This document shows positions 45,855 to 47,721 of a DNA stretch of 47,721 nt, piece by piece. The DNA comes from Dichelobacter nodosus (GTDB lineage: Bacteria; Pseudomonadota; Gammaproteobacteria; Beggiatoales; Beggiatoaceae): positions 1-47,721 of the forward strand of contig DYPE01000006.1 in NCBI GenBank assembly GCA_020720085.1. The letters are read 5' to 3'. The position numbers and the translations under genes are program-made. The first letter of the stretch is position 1; each line of letters starts with the position of its first letter. The notes under the pieces are model-generated. The model made no database searches. It was not told the DNA's origin and saw nothing but the letters and a program-made list of their open reading frames with translations.

Positions 45855-46268
45855 GTGCTACTTTCAAAATACCTCCGCACACCCCCCTGCACCCACGCGC
45901 TCCGGCTTTTTCCGCTTTGGCTCGCCATTGGCGTAGCCCTGCTGCTCACCATCGGCTGGTTCTCCCTGGCGCACCTACACGTCCCGCAAGTACACCTGCA
46001 CCATGGCGATAAACTCGTGCATTTTTTTGCCTACCTGGTGGTGGCGGGCTGGTTTACGCAATTGTTTTGCAAAAAAACCCTGCTATTCTGCCTGCTGTTG
46101 CTTATCGGGTATGGCAGTATGCTGGAAGTTTTGCAATCGTTGGTGCCGTATCGAAGCTTTGATTATTGGGATATGTTGGCCAATAGCCTCGGCATCGCGT
46201 CTGCTGGCCTTGCATCACAATTTATCAAACTGAATGGGTTAGACTTAGTAGAGCGCAAGTTGATATAA
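45855..46268 (+). CDS. VanZ-like membrane protein
   Basis: 137 residues from a GTG at 45855. Four hydrophobic segments and the motif HHGDKLVHFFAYLVVAGWFT, with SMLEVLQSLVPYRSFDYWDM and ANSLGIASAGLAS, match the VanZ-like family. VanZ itself gives low teicoplanin resistance in Gram-positive bacteria; in proteobacteria the role is unknown, possibly envelope-related. Located 57 bases after the tRNA. Confidence 0.82.
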   Translation: MLLSKYLRTPPCTHALRLFPLWLAIGVALLLTIGWFSLAHLHVPQVHLHHGDKLVHFFAYLVVAGWFTQLFCKKTLLFCLLLLIGYGSMLEVLQSLVPYRSFDYWDMLANSLGIASAGLASQFIKLNGLDLVERKLI

Positions 46269-46279
46269 CCTGATGTTCT

Positions 46280-46348
46280 GGTAGGGGCAACCCTTGTGGT
46301 TGCCCACGAAGGCAGTCACCAGGGGCAACCACAAGGGTTGCCCCTACC
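46280..46348. repeat. 69-bp perfect inverted repeat before the TPR gene
   Basis: A 26-base arm (46280-46305, core GGGGCAACCCTTGTGGTTGC) is repeated exactly in inverse orientation at 46323-46348 around a 17-base loop. Each arm contains its own shorter palindrome (CAACCCTTGTGGTTG). No gene lies inside. It may terminate the VanZ-like gene and lies 19 bases before the TPR start. Confidence 0.8.
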
Positions 46349-46367
46349 CGCACAGGAATACAAACCC

Positions 46368-47721
46368 ATGCCCACCGACACCGCGTTTCAAGACCTTGAA
46401 CAAGCCCTGACCGACCTGCCCGCACAGCCCGACGCGGCGCAACTGCGCGAAGTTCTTGCGCAGTGTCTTGATTTGGGTGTCAGCCACTACCAAGCAAACA
46501 ATCTCCCACAGGCAATCTCAACCTGGGAACAAGGGCTGTCGCTTGCCGCCGCACACCCCGCCCTGCACGACCATGCCGAAGTGCTGACAGAAATCCTCAC
46601 GCTGCACATCAATCTGGGTGTCAGCTACAGGCAAGCGGGAAAGCCCGCACAGGCAATCGCCACAGAAGAACAAGGGCTGTCGCTTGCCGCCGCACACCCC
46701 GCCCTGCACGACCATGCCGAGGGGCTGACAGAAATCCTCAAGCTGCACCACAATCTGGGTGTCAGCTACGGGCAAGCGGGCAAGCTCGAACAGGCAATCG
46801 CACAGTATGCACAAGGGCTGGCAGTGGCGCAGCAGGCTTTGCGCAGTGGCTTCTCGTCCGCTTGGTTGCCAACAATAGCCCAGTTATACAACGGCTATTT
46901 GGGCAGTTTTTATAATCAAGGGCTGGGCGGCTTGGTGGTGGCGCAGTTGCCGGTGCTGTGCTTGTGGACTTGGACGGGTAGCGCGGCAGGGGAGGCGCAG
47001 AACAAACAGGGTTTGCGCGGCAATTGGCGCGTTTGGCTTCGTACTGCGGAAGCCCCGCCTGAGTCTTTGAGTCGGGTGTGCGCGGAGCTTTGGTTAGACG
47101 TATTGGATTGGCATGAGCCGATGCTTCGGCACTTCGACAAGCTCAGTGCATCGCAGGCTCAGCACGGCGCGCTTCGACACTTCGGCAAGCTCAGTGCATC
47201 GCAAGCTCAGCGACCGGCGCAACGCTTGTTTGGTTTTATCAATACCACGCGGCTGTTGGCTATCGCGGAAAGCCTGTACGCGCTGGAGCAGCAGACGCAG
47301 GCGCAGGGCTTGCGCGAGGTGCTGGCGCAGTTGACGCGGGTGCAACGCTTGCTGCAACAGCAACGCGCTGCTTTAGCCTCGGCACAAGCGGCGTTACAGT
47401 CCTGTGAAGCCGCGCTGCCTTCGGTGTGTGATACCTGGTGGCAACGCCTGCGCTATGCCGCGCCATTGCGCCGCTGGCGGGATGCGCAGGCGACGTATCA
47501 GGCACGGCTCACGGCTGGGCAACAACTCGCCGAGGATACGCAGTGGCGCAAGGCAGTGGCAAACACGGACGCGGTGTGCGTGAAAAACCTGTGCCAGCGG
47601 GTGTGTCAGTACCATAAGATTCCTACGGACTTGGGCAGTGTGGCGGATTTTGAGCAACTGGTGGCAGCTTTGTTGAGTCTGGCAACGCCGATGGATGAAT
47701 TGGCACAGGCTGAGATGCCCG
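46368..47721 (+). CDS. TPR protein, 3' end beyond window
   Basis: At least 451 codons, open to the window edge, starting MPTDTAFQDLEQALTDLPAQ. Residues about 35-150 contain TPR repeats. Two consecutive 47-residue units (LSLAAAHPALHDHAE...) are nearly identical in DNA (141-base period, starts about 46527 and 46668). About residues 250-285 (MLRHFDKLSASQAQHGALRH...) are two tandem 48-base copies of a dispersed repeat read in frame. A helical, glutamine-rich part follows (TRVQRLLQQQRAALASAQAA). TPR proteins of this layout often end in a CHAT protease or other effector, but the end is not in view. Confidence 0.75.
   Translation, partial: MPTDTAFQDLEQALTDLPAQPDAAQLREVLAQCLDLGVSHYQANNLPQAISTWEQGLSLAAAHPALHDHAEVLTEILTLHINLGVSYRQAGKPAQAIATEEQGLSLAAAHPALHDHAEGLTEILKLHHNLGVSYGQAGKLEQAIAQYAQGLAVAQQALRSGFSSAWLPTIAQLYNGYLGSFYNQGLGGLVVAQLPVLCLWTWTGSAAGEAQNKQGLRGNWRVWLRTAEAPPESLSRVCAELWLDVLDWHEPMLRHFDKLSASQAQHGALRHFGKLSASQAQRPAQRLFGFINTTRLLAIAESLYALEQQTQAQGLREVLAQLTRVQRLLQQQRAALASAQAALQSCEAALPSVCDTWWQRLRYAAPLRRWRDAQATYQARLTAGQQLAEDTQWRKAVANTDAVCVKNLCQRVCQYHKIPTDLGSVADFEQLVAALLSLATPMDELAQAEMP

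Noticed and set aside
46518-46814. Minus-strand ORF opposite the TPR repeats
   Set aside because: It mirrors the duplicated TPR coding sequence; the plus frame has continuous TPR-like protein.
47124-47219. CRISPR-like repeat
   Set aside because: Only two adjacent 48-base copies without spacers, read in frame inside a protein gene.

Overview
The window looks like chromosome from a gammaproteobacterium. The housekeeping genes (rep, sbcB, rpmB-rpmG, hemD, gpmI next to an EnvC-type gene, uppP, msbA, opgG, rluE, thiC, gatC-gatA) are of gammaproteobacterial type. The accessory load (STAND NTPase, metacaspase/FGE protein, Rpn nuclease with DUF4351 tail, decayed toxin-antitoxin loci, many short palindromic repeats and MITE-like elements) resembles filamentous or sulfur-oxidising lineages such as Thiotrichales. 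That placement is inference from gene content; no 16S rRNA gene or other marker is present.

Left part (1-7.4 kb, mostly minus strand): a gene fragment, then a tightly coupled minus-strand operon encoding an NB-ARC STAND ATPase followed by stand-alone NuoB-like and NuoC-like iron-sulfur/redox subunits. This is the most unusual association in the window. Next come a GT-B glycosyltransferase, an unknown small protein and opgG (periplasmic glucan), without opgH. A 120-bp MITE and an IS66-like remnant close the block.

7.4-18.2 kb: a chromate module (chrA plus chrB C-terminal domain, divergent from full-length chrB), a decayed ISAs1-type transposase, rpmB-rpmG with a clear sigma-70 promoter and a terminator, hemD, an orphan Wzt-like ABC ATPase, a DUF2797 protein, sbcB (whose stop codon lies inside a double-hairpin repeat) and a PhoX-like lipoprotein.

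18.2-23.3 kb is an accessory island: an Rpn-type PD-(D/E)XK nuclease, a secreted caspase/beta-sandwich/FGE-sulfatase protein whose C-terminus resembles diversity-generating-retroelement targets, a HigB-like toxin pseudogene with intact antitoxin, a UPF0175/DUF3368 toxin-antitoxin pair and an IS end.

23.3-33.5 kb: glycosyltransferase, envC-like gene, gpmI, zinc-ribbon protein, thiC, uppP, OsmC-family protein, a response regulator with a histidine-kinase ATPase domain but no visible H-box, and rluE. 33.5-38.1 kb: a 304-bp MITE-like element, two small membrane proteins, and the set unknown protein - pilZ - msbA. 38.1-47.7 kb: histidine kinase, CopD-like protein, rep, queuosine precursor transporter, gatC-gatA (no gatB in the window), tRNA-Thr(CGT), a VanZ-like protein and a TPR protein that runs off the right edge and carries an in-frame copy of a dispersed repeat.

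Envelope construction (opgG, uppP, msbA, EnvC, glycosyltransferases, Wzt-like) is the recurring functional theme. Dispersed palindromic repeats and at least three inverted-repeat element families shape most intergenic regions and several gene ends.
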